NCBI RefSeq assembly: GCF_004118265.1
Contig: NZ_SDHW01000004.1
Location: 186,001 to 250,000, forward strand
DNA length: 64,000 nt
Direction of reading: 5' to 3'
Source of the DNA: Lacibacter luteus
Lineage (GTDB): Bacteria; Bacteroidota; Bacteroidia; Chitinophagales; Chitinophagaceae
Below the pieces are notes generated by a model. It saw nothing but the letters and a program-made list of their open reading frames with translations, searched no databases and was not told the DNA's origin. Position numbers and translations under genes: made by a program. This document shows, in pieces, positions 19,318 through 29,449 of the stretch. The stretch's first letter is position 1. Each line of letters begins with the position of its first letter.

Positions 19318-21780
19318 ATGCTTCAGTATAACCTTCAACTTGTAGCCGAAATTATGCGGGCCCGCTTTTTACAGCAGGCTGCCGGCAACAATTTTGTAGA
19401 ACATTTGCTTATCGACAGCCGCCGTGTTATTCATCCACCTGCTGCGCTGTTCTTTGCAATTGCTACTGTAAGAAGAGACGGGCACGATTTTATTAAAGAA
19501 GCATACAACAAAGGCGTACGTTCTTTTACTGTTGAGAAAGAAATAGACGTTCAGCAATTTCCTGAAGCATCTTTTCTTTTGGTAGATGATACCTTAAAAG
19601 CATTGCAACAACTGGCGGCTTATCATCGCAGGCAATTTTCAATTCCTGTAATTGGCATTACCGGCAGCAATGGCAAAACCATTGTAAAGGAGTGGCTCTA
19701 TCAATTACTCAATGAGCAATACAGTATTGCCCGCAGTCCGAAGAGTTATAACTCGCAGGTTGGTGTGCCTTTAAGTGTGTGGCAATTACAGCCACAACAT
19801 ACACTCGCCATTTTTGAAGCGGGTATTTCGCAGAAAAATGAAATGAATGCATTGCAGGAAATCATTCAACCAACTATTGGCATATTAACCAATATTGGCG
19901 AAGCACATGCAGAAGGTTTTGCAGATGCTGCTGAAAAACTACGGGAAAAGCAACAGCTTTTTTCATCGGCAGAAACAGTTATCTGCTCAACAGAAAAACT
20001 GGAACCGCTCTCCTTTTTGCATGCAAATATTTACAACTGGGGATTCTCCGCTAACAATGCACTTGTTGTAAAAGCAATCAACAGGCAATTGTCGGAAACA
20101 ACAATTGTGTTCAGTACAAACACAATTACAGATAATATTACCATTCCGTTTGTTGATGATGCCTCGATAGAAAATGCAGTTACCTGTCTTGCAGTTTGTA
20201 TGTACTTACAAGTGTCCTTTGAACGCATCAAAGAAAAATTCCAGCAGCTGCGTCCTGTAAGTCTTCGACTCGAATTGAAAAGCGGCATTCACAATACAAC
20301 CATCATTAACGACAGTTACAGTGCCGATCTTAGTTCGCTTACCATTGCACTCAACATGCTGCAGCAACAAGGTCAGCATCTGCAACGTACTGTTATTATA
20401 TCCGATTTCCAATTAACACCGGAACAGGAAACTGCCACCTACCGGTCTATTGCAGAATTATTACTGCAGCACAAAGTACAGCGGTTGCTTACAGTAGGAC
20501 CACGTACAAAAGCATTGCTTGTTCCTCTGCTTAATTCTTCCATCAACAGCATCAGTTTCGATACTACACCTGCATTGGCACAACAGATCGAAAACATTTC
20601 GTTCCAAAACGAAACCATCTTGTTAAAAGGAGCCCGTGTATTTGAACTGGACAGTATTGCACAACTGCTCGAACAAAAAACACATCAAACAGTACTCGAA
20701 ATAAATCTCAGTGCTATTACACGTAACATTCGTGCACACCAGCAATTACTAAAGCCCTCAACAAAGATCATGGCAATGGTAAAAGCATTTTCGTATGGCA
20801 GCGGCAGTTACGAAATTGCCAACCTGCTGCAGTTTATGAAAGCTGATTACCTGGCTGTAGCATTTACTGATGAAGGTGTTGCCCTGCGTAAAGCAGGTAT
20901 CAGCTTACCAATCATGGTCATGAATCCTGAGCCTGTTACGTTTGATGCGTTGATCGATTATAATCTTGAGCCGGAACTGTTTTCTTTTTCTATACTGCAT
21001 GCGTTTGAAAGCTTTCTGGAAAAAGAAGGCATCAACAGCTATCCTGTACATATTAAAATTGATACGGGTATGCACAGGCTTGGCTTTATGCCTTCCGAGT
21101 TAGAAGAACTGGTTGCGGTTTTAAACCGCCAACAAACATTCAGCATACAATCTGTGTTCAGTCATTTAGCCGCAAGTGAAGATCCTGCAGAAGATGCGTT
21201 TACTTTACAGCAGGCAATGTTGTTTGAAGATGCTTGCAGTTATCTTGAAAATGCATTGGGTTATCCTTTCTTAAAACATTTAGATAATTCAAACGGAACC
21301 ATCCGTCATCGGCAATTGCAATTCGACATGGTTCGTTTGGGAATTGGCATGTATGGTATAAGTTCGGCAGCCGCAAAACTGCAACTGGAAGAAGCACTCA
21401 CACTTAAAACAACCATTGCACAAATAAAACAACTGCAGCCAGGCGACACAGTTGGCTACAACCGAAGAGGAGTTATTACAAAACCTTCAGTTATTGCTAC
21501 GGTACGTATTGGCTATGCAGATGGTTATCCACGAAACCTCAGCAATGGTGTTGGCTATATGCTTGTACATGGGCAAAAAGCTCCGGTTATTGGCACCGTT
21601 TGTATGGACATGACCATGCTCGACATTACAGACCTAGTTGATGTAAAAGAAGGTGATGAAGTGATTGTATTTGGCCCTCAACTTTCTGTTACAACAGTAG
21701 CCAAACAAAGCGGAACCATTGCTTATGAAGTTATGACGGGTATAAATCAACGGGTGAAGCGTATATACTATGAAGAATAG
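19318..21780 (+). CDS. Bifunctional MurF-like ligase / alanine racemase fusion
   Basis: This 820-residue fusion is typical of Bacteroidota. The first ~455 residues form a MurF-like ligase with the ATP-binding loop TGSNGKT (residues 115-121), TNIGEAHAEGF and INDSYSADLSSL. Several MurF consensus points are changed relative to the stand-alone MurF at 2462, notably EAGISQKNE for EMGANHQKE and DSYSADL for DAYNANP. The last ~365 residues are a PLP-dependent alanine racemase: the PLP lysine lies in MAMVKAFSYGSG, followed by DTGMHRLGF, LDNSNG and CMDMTMLDI. It makes D-alanine for peptidoglycan; whether the MurF half is active is open. The gene starts 9 bases after terC and is followed by lspA. Confidence 0.9.
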   Translation: MLQYNLQLVAEIMRARFLQQAAGNNFVEHLLIDSRRVIHPPAALFFAIATVRRDGHDFIKEAYNKGVRSFTVEKEIDVQQFPEASFLLVDDTLKALQQLAAYHRRQFSIPVIGITGSNGKTIVKEWLYQLLNEQYSIARSPKSYNSQVGVPLSVWQLQPQHTLAIFEAGISQKNEMNALQEIIQPTIGILTNIGEAHAEGFADAAEKLREKQQLFSSAETVICSTEKLEPLSFLHANIYNWGFSANNALVVKAINRQLSETTIVFSTNTITDNITIPFVDDASIENAVTCLAVCMYLQVSFERIKEKFQQLRPVSLRLELKSGIHNTTIINDSYSADLSSLTIALNMLQQQGQHLQRTVIISDFQLTPEQETATYRSIAELLLQHKVQRLLTVGPRTKALLVPLLNSSINSISFDTTPALAQQIENISFQNETILLKGARVFELDSIAQLLEQKTHQTVLEINLSAITRNIRAHQQLLKPSTKIMAMVKAFSYGSGSYEIANLLQFMKADYLAVAFTDEGVALRKAGISLPIMVMNPEPVTFDALIDYNLEPELFSFSILHAFESFLEKEGINSYPVHIKIDTGMHRLGFMPSELEELVAVLNRQQTFSIQSVFSHLAASEDPAEDAFTLQQAMLFEDACSYLENALGYPFLKHLDNSNGTIRHRQLQFDMVRLGIGMYGISSAAAKLQLEEALTLKTTIAQIKQLQPGDTVGYNRRGVITKPSVIATVRIGYADGYPRNLSNGVGYMLVHGQKAPVIGTVCMDMTMLDITDLVDVKEGDEVIVFGPQLSVTTVAKQSGTIAYEVMTGINQRVKRIYYEE

Positions 21781-21809
21781 GCTGACTTCAGCGCTTGTTT
21801 TCAACTCCC

Positions 21810-21817
21810 TATCTTTG
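21810..21817 (+). promoter_or_regulatory. Putative -7 promoter element of lspA
   Basis: TATCTTTG lies 21 bases before the lspA GTG. It could give lspA its own transcript in addition to read-through from murF/alr. The nearest upstream TTG is only 12 bases away, closer than the usual -33 spacing. Confidence 0.4.
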
Positions 21818-21838
21818 TCAACTAAAAAAATCTAATTC

Positions 21839-22543
21839 GTGAGACTTCGCTACGTAATTTTTGTCATTCTGATTATTCTTTTCGCAGATCAAGGTTTAAA
21901 GATCTGGATCAAAACAAACATGCTGTACCAGGATGAAAAGTTCATTTTCGGCCGTTGGTTTCGCTTGTACTTTATTGAAAACGCAGGTATGGCCTATGGC
22001 TGGAAACTAGGCAATAGCGAATGGGCAAAAATGGCGCTTACACTTTTCCGTTTAGGTGCTGTTATTTTCGGCAGCTGGTACCTTGTAAAAATTGTAAAAC
22101 AGAATTACCACAAAGGTTTTATTATTTGTGCTGCTTTAATTTATGCCGGTGCATTAGGCAACCTCATCGATAGTTTGTTTTATGGAATGATCTTCGACAA
22201 GGGCATGGTGTACAACGCCGCAACAGATAGTTATTTTGGTTACGATGGTTTAGCTAAAGCTACAGGAAAAGGATATTCCTCTTTTCTGCATGGCCATGTA
22301 GTAGACATGTTGTACTTCCCTCTTATTGAAAATAAAATTTTGCCCGATTGGGTTCCTGTATGGGGTGGAAAACCATTTACGTTTTTCCAGGCTATTTTTA
22401 ACATTGCCGATGCTTCTATTTCTACCGGTGTAATAACAATTCTATTGTTTCAAAAACGCTTTTTCAAACACCGTAACGAAGAAGAAACTACTACCACTGT
22501 TGAAACCGATTCGGAAGTAAGTGATGATAAGCAAGTGATGTAA
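21839..22543 (+). CDS. lspA: Lipoprotein signal peptidase (signal peptidase II)
   Basis: This 234-residue inner-membrane aspartic peptidase cleaves the signal peptide of prolipoproteins before the lipidated cysteine, for example GldJ. Family motifs are FADQGLKIWIK, FIENAGMAYG, GALGNLIDSLFYG with catalytic Asp111, and FNIADASISTG with catalytic Asp191. The start is a GTG; no ATG gives a better N-terminus. The protein is about 70 residues longer than the Escherichia coli enzyme because of an inserted loop at about residues 120-185 between the catalytic helices and a charged C-terminal tail, both common in Bacteroidota. A shared terminator follows. Confidence 0.93.
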   Translation: MRLRYVIFVILIILFADQGLKIWIKTNMLYQDEKFIFGRWFRLYFIENAGMAYGWKLGNSEWAKMALTLFRLGAVIFGSWYLVKIVKQNYHKGFIICAALIYAGALGNLIDSLFYGMIFDKGMVYNAATDSYFGYDGLAKATGKGYSSFLHGHVVDMLYFPLIENKILPDWVPVWGGKPFTFFQAIFNIADASISTGVITILLFQKRFFKHRNEEETTTTVETDSEVSDDKQVM

Positions 22544-22557
22544 AAAATATTTGCAAT

Positions 22558-22597
22558 AAAAGAAGAAGCCCCGCAATTAATCGGGGCTTCTTCTTTA
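22558..22597. terminator. Bidirectional terminator between lspA and a surface-protein gene
   Basis: A long stem of about 15 base pairs, AGAAGAAGCCCCG with its complement at 22582-22594, surrounds an eight-base loop. A and T runs lie on the two sides, so it can stop transcripts from both convergent genes. Confidence 0.9.
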
Positions 22598-25500
22598 TTA
22601 TAATTTCTGAATAATGCGATGTACAGCTCCCGATGCCGACATAACCCGCAACAGGTAGGAACCTCTGGCAAGGTTTTGAGGAATATCGAACGACACTGCG
22701 TTTGCACCTTTATTAACTGTTATCTTTTTATTTACAACCGGATGTCCCAATGCATCGGTTAACTGCAGCTCTACAACTTCGGCCAGCGATGCATTTAACT
22801 GGAAGCTCACTTTGCTTACAAATGGATTAACAAGGTTTGTAATTTCCAATTGATGTGCAGGATCAACAACCACAGAAAGAGTATTGCTGTATTTATTGCT
22901 TTCTGTTGCAAAGCTCACCATCTTTAAACGGTAATACACTTTACCTGCAACAGAAACAGGATCGTTAAACAAATAAGCAGTTTCGTTTACGCCAATACCT
23001 TTTGCATTAACAAAGCCGATATAGCTGAAGTGCACACCATCGTTACTACGCTCAACTTCATACCCTTTTAAGCTTTCGTTTTTTGTTTTCCAGGTAAGAA
23101 CACTCTTATCGCCATTTAAGTCCACATTAAACTTCAACATTTCTGCAGGCAATACGGCGCAACCTGAACTTGCAAGGTTTACCATGATCACATCATCGGT
23201 ATTAAATACTGCACAAGAGTTAGACAATCCACTTTGTGTAGTTGCTACACGAATGCGATAACGATGACCATTACTTGCACTGTTGGCAACGATCGATGGA
23301 TAAGAAACAGTATCTCTGTAAGTGCTGCCCATGTTAGTATAGCTGAACGATTGTGCTCCAGATACAAGCGGTGCTGCCGACCAAGTGTTACCACCATCAG
23401 TACTTCTTTCCCATTGGTAGTATTGATACATGTTATAATACGATTCTACATACACCCGCATATCAACCTGGCCATTGTCACAAAATGTTTGACTTGCATT
23501 TGGCGTCATTTGCATAGAGGGTGAACAGGTTTTAAACGAAATATCATCAATTGCCCAATCGTTACCACCTGCGCCCGGTGCGTTATTTCTTAACGTAAGC
23601 GTAAACGATGTAGTTACTGAATCTGTTTTATATACAAATGCTCTCTTCACCCAATTATTCAATGTATCTGACCCTGTTTGTGTACCACCCAAACCTTGGT
23701 ATTGCAAGTCACCGGTTGAATAATAATCGAGATTATTTACTTTAATTGCAACGTTTGGTTTTACCCCTGAAGAATCGCCGGTTCCAGTTGCCAAATAAAT
23801 ATTATCGCCTCCGCCATAAAAAGATCCGGTTCCATCATAATCTGCACCGCACTTATAACAAACATTTTTAAACCAAGCCGAAACTTCGTAATACGTATTC
23901 GGACATGCATTTGCAACGTTGAACTGAAAGGCTGTATCTGTACGATACGATGAGTTGACCACCATCATATAACCACAAGGATTGGTTGCGCTCACAGGCA
24001 ATGAACTATTGCAAGGAGGATTTCCTTTGTTTTGATCGGCAGCTCCAGTATGATCACCGCTTATATCCCAAACATTAAATACTCTTTGCGGGATTGAACT
24101 CTGTTTTTGATATGTTTGTGTAACTACCGTGCCAGATGACGCAGTATTATTGGTTATACCATAATAGTTGTCCTGTGGTGCACTGGCACTAAAGTTTACG
24201 AAAGTATACTTGGTATTTGCTGAAGCATTCCTGTTTGTTTGGTTTGTTCCTGTGGCTGTACCAAAAGTTCCGTTATATTCATCGCCAATAACATTTGTTG
24301 CAGATACAGCGTTCGGGCAAACCGAAGGGCTTGCATATACAATCAAACTATCTCTCGGAAAAACCACTTCAACAAAAGAACCGGTACTTTGATTTCGATA
24401 CCTGAAAGACCCGCCACCAAAATTGATCCTTGTTCCTTCCACACCGGTAACCTGCACACGATAGGTGGCCATTACAAGATGAAAACCGCTTCCCTTTGGC
24501 AAAGTAGTATTGTAAATCGCAGTACCTCCTCTTGCAGAAGTTGGACTCGCACCCATAAAAATGCGGATGTTCGCATCAGATGCTGCACCGGTTCCTGTTG
24601 CATGTCCTGCATCATCACCAGTTGCATCAGTATAGGCCGATGCTCCAATCGGATAAATTTTTCCTTCATTCGTACGCAATGCAACTGTACCCGATTGGTA
24701 TGTTAATCCCGCTCCTGCTTTTAATGTATCCTGAAACGATAAACTATCGATAGTACCTGCACTTAAATACAAAGTGGAACGAATCTCAAGAATATCGCCA
24801 ACATCAATACTTCCCCCACCATTACTTTTTGTAACGTTCGTATAACTTTTAGATGTTTCAATAGTAACGCTTGAACTGGCTGCATCCTGAACACAAAGTG
24901 TAAACGTCCACGTATTTGCAGGCGTGCCCGATTGGTTGTAAAAAACTCTGATGTAATATGTTTGACCAACTGTTAACCCTGCACCACTGTTAAGCGCACT
25001 CGTTGTAATAGTACTTGACCCTGTACTGGTAAGCAGCGTACACGACATCGATGTGTAAGCATTCGTACAAAGTGAAGAAGCAGAAAGTAATTGAACAATT
25101 GCCCTGTTACCACTACCTCCACCACCATTGGCAGCGGGGATACCGATATTATTAAAGACAATACTTGGGTAAGCTGTTTGTGCAACAAAACTATACCATA
25201 CATCAGAAGCACTTGCGTTATTACCACATGTGCTTGTTATTTGTGCACCGGTTGATGCTGTTGCATTAAACAATGTACCACTAACAGGATTGCAGACTGT
25301 ACTGCTTGTTAACGATTGTGGTGTTGAACACGCATCGTTTGCAGGAGCCGCCGTTGTGGAGTTTGTAACACAAATATTAAATACTGCAACACCTCCTGTA
25401 CCCGAAGGATCGGTTGCTGCATTAGATACACGTATGTAATAGGTAACGCCTGCAACAAATAAAGTAGATGAGTAAGTGGAAGATGATGCGCAGCCAAACT

Positions 25501-26647
25501 GAACAAGACTTCCGCATGCGCCTGTATAAACATGAACTCTCGGACTGGCGATATTAGAACCTAAACTGTTAACATTAATATTATGCGTGGTTGATGTTGC
25601 AGTAAAGCGATACCAAACATCATACATTGTACCTGTACATGTAGCAGTTGGTGTAGCTGCGTTTGCAGTTGCCAGATCTAATGTACCTGCGGTGTTTGTA
25701 CATGCTGCACCTGGTGTTAACGTTACTGCTCCGGAACATTCATCGTTAGCCGGTCCGTTTTGTACGCAAATATCAAAGTTCCATGCAGTAGATGGAATTA
25801 CAGTTGGGCTTGCACTTGTATACACACGCACATAATAAAATGTACCGGCTGTTAAACCTGTAACATTTAACCTGCTTGCAGCTGTACCACATGCTAAAGA
25901 AGTATAGGTGCCGCAAGAGCCACTTAACACTTGTATATACGTATTTGATGTTGTAAGGCTTGCTCCACGGTTGCTGAGTGTAACCGCATGCGTACTTGCT
26001 GTTGCCTGGAATCGATACCAAACATCGTACAAAGAACCGGAGCCACATGTTGTAGTAACGCCGGAGCTGGCAGTTGCGTAAAACAAATTGCCCGTAACAT
26101 TTGTACAGGCTATTCCCGATGTAAGTAATACAGAACTTGCACACTCATCATTTGCCGGAGGCGCTATAGGATGTGTAATACAAAGATCCAATTTGTAATT
26201 ACCGGCACCACCAAACGCACCGTACTGTGATATACGTAAATAATACGTTGCACCAACTGTTAAACCGGTTTGTGTTAATGATGTATGCGGTGAAGAAGAA
26301 CACGCAACAGATGTAAGCGAACCACAACTACCACTGTATAATTGAATACGAGGAGCAGTTATACGGGTTCCGATATTGCTTAATGTAATAGTATGCGATG
26401 TACTTTGAGCAGTAAAACTATACCAGTAATCATTGTAAGTTCCTGCTGCCTCGCAACCTGCAGGAATTCCTGAACTTGCGGTAGCGCTACTTAAGTTAAT
26501 ATTGGTATTGTTACAGCCTGTAGATGACACGAGTGCCTGAGCGCTCGTGCATTCATTTTGAGCAAAAATTATTGTAAAGGGATACGCTGCAAGCAATAAA
26601 GCAAGCATTGCCGTTCGAAAAAACATAGGATACAAGTGCAATTTCAT
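22598..26647 (-). CDS. T9SS surface protein with four tandem PPC-like domains
   Basis: This 1349-residue protein has a signal peptide ending IIFAQ (residues 1-30). Four repeats of about 130-150 residues follow (residues 31-157, 165-296, 300-428 and 436-588). Each opens ANDEC or similar and contains YDVWYRF and YYxRV, the pattern of pre-peptidase C-terminal (PPC) beta-sandwich domains. Next comes a DUF11-like segment (GGSIDVGDILEIRS), then a domain with WDISGDHTGA, CPNTYYEVSAWFKN and GGNDWAIDDISF that looks like a galactose-binding fold. The tail is the linker with YEVERSNDG and a type A sorting domain. Residues after about 590 are paralogous to the protein encoded at 26805, the next gene upstream. 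It is probably a surface adhesin or glycan-binding protein; no catalytic site is seen. Confidence 0.8.
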   Translation of the reverse strand: MKLHLYPMFFRTAMLALLLAAYPFTIIFAQNECTSAQALVSSTGCNNTNINLSSATASSGIPAGCEAAGTYNDYWYSFTAQSTSHTITLSNIGTRITAPRIQLYSGSCGSLTSVACSSSPHTSLTQTGLTVGATYYLRISQYGAFGGAGNYKLDLCITHPIAPPANDECASSVLLTSGIACTNVTGNLFYATASSGVTTTCGSGSLYDVWYRFQATASTHAVTLSNRGASLTTSNTYIQVLSGSCGTYTSLACGTAASRLNVTGLTAGTFYYVRVYTSASPTVIPSTAWNFDICVQNGPANDECSGAVTLTPGAACTNTAGTLDLATANAATPTATCTGTMYDVWYRFTATSTTHNINVNSLGSNIASPRVHVYTGACGSLVQFGCASSSTYSSTLFVAGVTYYIRVSNAATDPSGTGGVAVFNICVTNSTTAAPANDACSTPQSLTSSTVCNPVSGTLFNATASTGAQITSTCGNNASASDVWYSFVAQTAYPSIVFNNIGIPAANGGGGSGNRAIVQLLSASSLCTNAYTSMSCTLLTSTGSSTITTSALNSGAGLTVGQTYYIRVFYNQSGTPANTWTFTLCVQDAASSSVTIETSKSYTNVTKSNGGGSIDVGDILEIRSTLYLSAGTIDSLSFQDTLKAGAGLTYQSGTVALRTNEGKIYPIGASAYTDATGDDAGHATGTGAASDANIRIFMGASPTSARGGTAIYNTTLPKGSGFHLVMATYRVQVTGVEGTRINFGGGSFRYRNQSTGSFVEVVFPRDSLIVYASPSVCPNAVSATNVIGDEYNGTFGTATGTNQTNRNASANTKYTFVNFSASAPQDNYYGITNNTASSGTVVTQTYQKQSSIPQRVFNVWDISGDHTGAADQNKGNPPCNSSLPVSATNPCGYMMVVNSSYRTDTAFQFNVANACPNTYYEVSAWFKNVCYKCGADYDGTGSFYGGGDNIYLATGTGDSSGVKPNVAIKVNNLDYYSTGDLQYQGLGGTQTGSDTLNNWVKRAFVYKTDSVTTSFTLTLRNNAPGAGGNDWAIDDISFKTCSPSMQMTPNASQTFCDNGQVDMRVYVESYYNMYQYYQWERSTDGGNTWSAAPLVSGAQSFSYTNMGSTYRDTVSYPSIVANSASNGHRYRIRVATTQSGLSNSCAVFNTDDVIMVNLASSGCAVLPAEMLKFNVDLNGDKSVLTWKTKNESLKGYEVERSNDGVHFSYIGFVNAKGIGVNETAYLFNDPVSVAGKVYYRLKMVSFATESNKYSNTLSVVVDPAHQLEITNLVNPFVSKVSFQLNASLAEVVELQLTDALGHPVVNKKITVNKGANAVSFDIPQNLARGSYLLRVMSASGAVHRIIQKL
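24884..26557 (-). repeat. Four tandem PPC-like domain repeats within the surface-protein gene
   Basis: The repeats are recognisable at protein level by ANDEC or NDAC openings, SxxDVWYxF centres, CG pairs and GLTxGxxYYxRV before a final xFxxCV. The paired cysteines per unit suggest disulfides. The units are divergent in sequence, so this is an old duplication rather than a recent expansion. Confidence 0.75.
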
Positions 26648-26804
26648 CTTGGTGGTTGATTAGGATAATGGTATTCTATTACAAAAATCAACAAACAACC
26701 TTTATTAACCTAGAGTAAAACCTCTAAATATATCAGTAAAAACCACCACACTCAAAATCGCATTTTAACTACTCTAACCATATAAGCCTGAGCTTTTTCG
26801 TTAA

Positions 26805-29150
26805 CTACCAATGAATTACTTTCTCTTGCAGAATTGTATTGCCAACGGTTATCCGTAACAGATAAACCGCATTTTGGAGTTTATAAGCATCGTCAATCAT
26901 AATATAATTAACGCCGGTAAAAAGTTGTTGCGTCAATTTTCTGTGCACTCTTCCTTCCATATCAATCAGCTGTACTTCCGCTTTTTGTCTGTTATTGCTT
27001 GTTACTTCAGCTACAAGTTGATGATAAAACGGGTTACTACGTATTTTCAGTTCAAGTTCTTTACCTGTTCGGTTTACAAGTTGCACCGAGCTGTATTTAC
27101 TTCCTGCTGCTGTAATCATTTTAATCCGGTAATATATACGTCCGCTACTATTCGCAGCAGTACTTGAATCTGTCCACTTGTAAAAGGCACTATTATTTCC
27201 ACTTACTCGGCCTGCTTCAAAAAAGCGACGCCCATCAGCACTTCTTTCTATACTATATATTGTATTTAATGCTTCATCTGAAATTTTCCAGTTAAGCAAA
27301 CCATTGCCTTGAACAATATTGGTATTGAAGAAAATAAACGTTGCAGGTAAAACATCGCAGGTTGAATGTACACCTACTGTAATAACATCGGTTGTATTAT
27401 ACGAAGCACAGCTGTTGTTTGAAAGATTGGAAGTTGAAGTAGCAACACGTATGCGATAGCGATGCCCGTTGTTGGCCGGGTTTGCAATAAAACTCGGGTA
27501 CTCAACTGTATCTACATAGTAAGGAGAGTTGTATGTATAATTAAACGAGAGTGTAGTTGGTGATAGCGGTGCGTTATGCCAGGAACTTCCATTATCGTTA
27601 CTTCGCTCCCATCGGTAATATTGATAGTTATTGTAAAACGATTGTACAACAACAGACATATCTACCTGTCCGTTTTGGCAGTACATTGGATTGTTTGATG
27701 GCCGCATATTAAGACCGGGTAAACAGGTTGCAAAAGCAACATCATCCATTACCCAATCGTTTCCGCCTCCACCCGGTGCATTGTTACGGATAACAATGTT
27801 AACTGATGTTTGAGATGATCCTGTTTTAAACAAGAATCCTTTTTTTGTCCATTGCCCGTTGTAATCAAGATTGCCTGTTGTATAATAATCAACTCCATCA
27901 ACCTGGAAAGTGAGATTAGGTAATACTCCTGCCGAGTCGTTTGTTGATGGTACGGTTGGCAACAGGTAACTTTTAAAACCGGAGGTTCCTGATCCTTTGC
28001 CGGAAGTATCGCAACTGCAGCGCCTGCATATATTTCTGAACCATGCAGAAAATTCATAGTACGTATCGGGACACAATCCGCTTACAGTTTGCTGTACTGC
28101 ATTATTAATGCCATATGCTGCATTTACCACAGCCATATACCCACCTGTTTGTCCTGCAGTAGTTGGAGCATTGCCCAAGAAAGGATTTGCAGCATTTGTA
28201 TGATCGCCTATAATATCCCACACATTAAATAAGCGATTACTGTTGGGATAAACAAGATTTGTATTTGTACTTGCAGTAGGGCTTGTATTATTTGCAACAG
28301 TAAACATACTGTCGTTGGGTCCGTTTGAAGGGGCAGAAAATGCCCGCCACTGATAACCCGGTACAACAGTGCCTGCTGCCGGTGCTGGATTTAAATTTTG
28401 GGTAGTACCGCTTCCGAAGTTTCCTCCATTACCTGTAATTGAATTGGCACCAACTGCATCGCAAACAGGTAATGCATCAGAAACCATAACCGTCATTCTG
28501 TTGAGATAACGGGCAATACTTGGCAGTGTTACTTCACTTGCAGTATTGGCGGTTTTATAACGGAAAGCCCCGCCGGGAATTGTAAATGTGTTTCCAATTG
28601 CTGCATTTACAGTAACTCTGTATGTAATCATAATAATGCAGGTTCCGCCATAAAAACTGGGTCGTCCTGTTTGGTAAATCCGGCAACCCGATGCGGCCGG
28701 AAGCACATCAATTGCGTTAGGTGCTGCAACAGCATTATAAGCTGCAGTTTGTCCGCCACCACTTCTGGTTAAGCTTCCAAGGTTTACACGCAAAACACCT
28801 GCGTTGTATCTTGCTTCATCATCTCCTCCTGCGTCTGTAAGCAATCCTGTTGGTTGCAATGGCGTACCATAGTTCATTCCTTCATTTGTTGTAAAGCGGA
28901 TGGAGTTGGCTATATAAGTTGTGCCTGTTGGAATCGTATCGTTGTACCGGGCAAAATAAACAGAGTTGCCTGATACTGCAATTACGGCACGTATTTCCAA
29001 TTCATCGCCGGGCTGTATAGTGCCACCTGTTGGCCGTGTAATAGAAATGTAACTTTTACCTGTTTGCACAGATTGTGCATGTAATAAAATACATCCTGCA
29101 TGAAGTGTATAAAAAAGAACCAATAATGTTGTGCGTAAAAATTTATTCAT
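26805..29150 (-). CDS. T9SS surface protein, paralogue of its downstream neighbour
   Basis: This 781-residue protein has a signal peptide ending HAQ. It has the same domain order as the last ~750 residues of the 1349-residue protein encoded just downstream: a DUF11-like segment (GGTIQPGDELEIRA), a central domain with WDIIGDHTNA, CPDTYYEFSAWFRN and GGNDWVMDDVAF, then CQNGQVDMSV with YYRWERSNDNGSSW. The end holds the linker with YSIERSADG and a type A sorting domain (IRSNPFYHQ, LQNAVYLLRI). It lacks the PPC repeats. Tandem position and shared order point to gene duplication. The 157-base gap between the two genes shows no terminator, so they may be co-transcribed. Confidence 0.8.
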   Translation of the reverse strand: MNKFLRTTLLVLFYTLHAGCILLHAQSVQTGKSYISITRPTGGTIQPGDELEIRAVIAVSGNSVYFARYNDTIPTGTTYIANSIRFTTNEGMNYGTPLQPTGLLTDAGGDDEARYNAGVLRVNLGSLTRSGGGQTAAYNAVAAPNAIDVLPAASGCRIYQTGRPSFYGGTCIIMITYRVTVNAAIGNTFTIPGGAFRYKTANTASEVTLPSIARYLNRMTVMVSDALPVCDAVGANSITGNGGNFGSGTTQNLNPAPAAGTVVPGYQWRAFSAPSNGPNDSMFTVANNTSPTASTNTNLVYPNSNRLFNVWDIIGDHTNAANPFLGNAPTTAGQTGGYMAVVNAAYGINNAVQQTVSGLCPDTYYEFSAWFRNICRRCSCDTSGKGSGTSGFKSYLLPTVPSTNDSAGVLPNLTFQVDGVDYYTTGNLDYNGQWTKKGFLFKTGSSQTSVNIVIRNNAPGGGGNDWVMDDVAFATCLPGLNMRPSNNPMYCQNGQVDMSVVVQSFYNNYQYYRWERSNDNGSSWHNAPLSPTTLSFNYTYNSPYYVDTVEYPSFIANPANNGHRYRIRVATSTSNLSNNSCASYNTTDVITVGVHSTCDVLPATFIFFNTNIVQGNGLLNWKISDEALNTIYSIERSADGRRFFEAGRVSGNNSAFYKWTDSSTAANSSGRIYYRIKMITAAGSKYSSVQLVNRTGKELELKIRSNPFYHQLVAEVTSNNRQKAEVQLIDMEGRVHRKLTQQLFTGVNYIMIDDAYKLQNAVYLLRITVGNTILQEKVIHW

Positions 29151-29449
29151 AAGCTATCGGATTAAAACACATTGAATGAAATCAACATATAAAAGTAACA
29201 ACGATACAGCTTTGTTACAAGATGAATAAATACGGTAAAGACGCTTACGTAATTAATGAACTTCTCTTTCACTTTCGTGCAGAAAGAGACTCATTTTTAC
29301 AAGAGTATAATTTCAGGAACAAAATATTCTAAACGGTAAAACTGCGATAAAGCCTACTGGTAATTTCCACAATAAATGAGGCAAAAGCTCTATTGGCCGG
29401 TAAGTGTATCCATTTTACTTTTACAGCATCCAATAATTCCAGTAAAACC
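29151..29449. other. Intergenic region between divergent T9SS cargo genes
   Basis: About 300 bases separate two divergent surface-protein genes. I see no gene, RNA, strong hairpin or exact TAnnTTTG element in it. It must hold both promoters if the genes are expressed independently. Confidence 0.5.

Noticed and set aside
24239-24706. A 155-residue plus-strand open frame inside the 1349-residue surface-protein gene
   Set aside because: It is an antisense shadow, rich in Cys, Arg and Thr with no domain; low stop density in the Ser/Thr/Gly-rich gene explains it.
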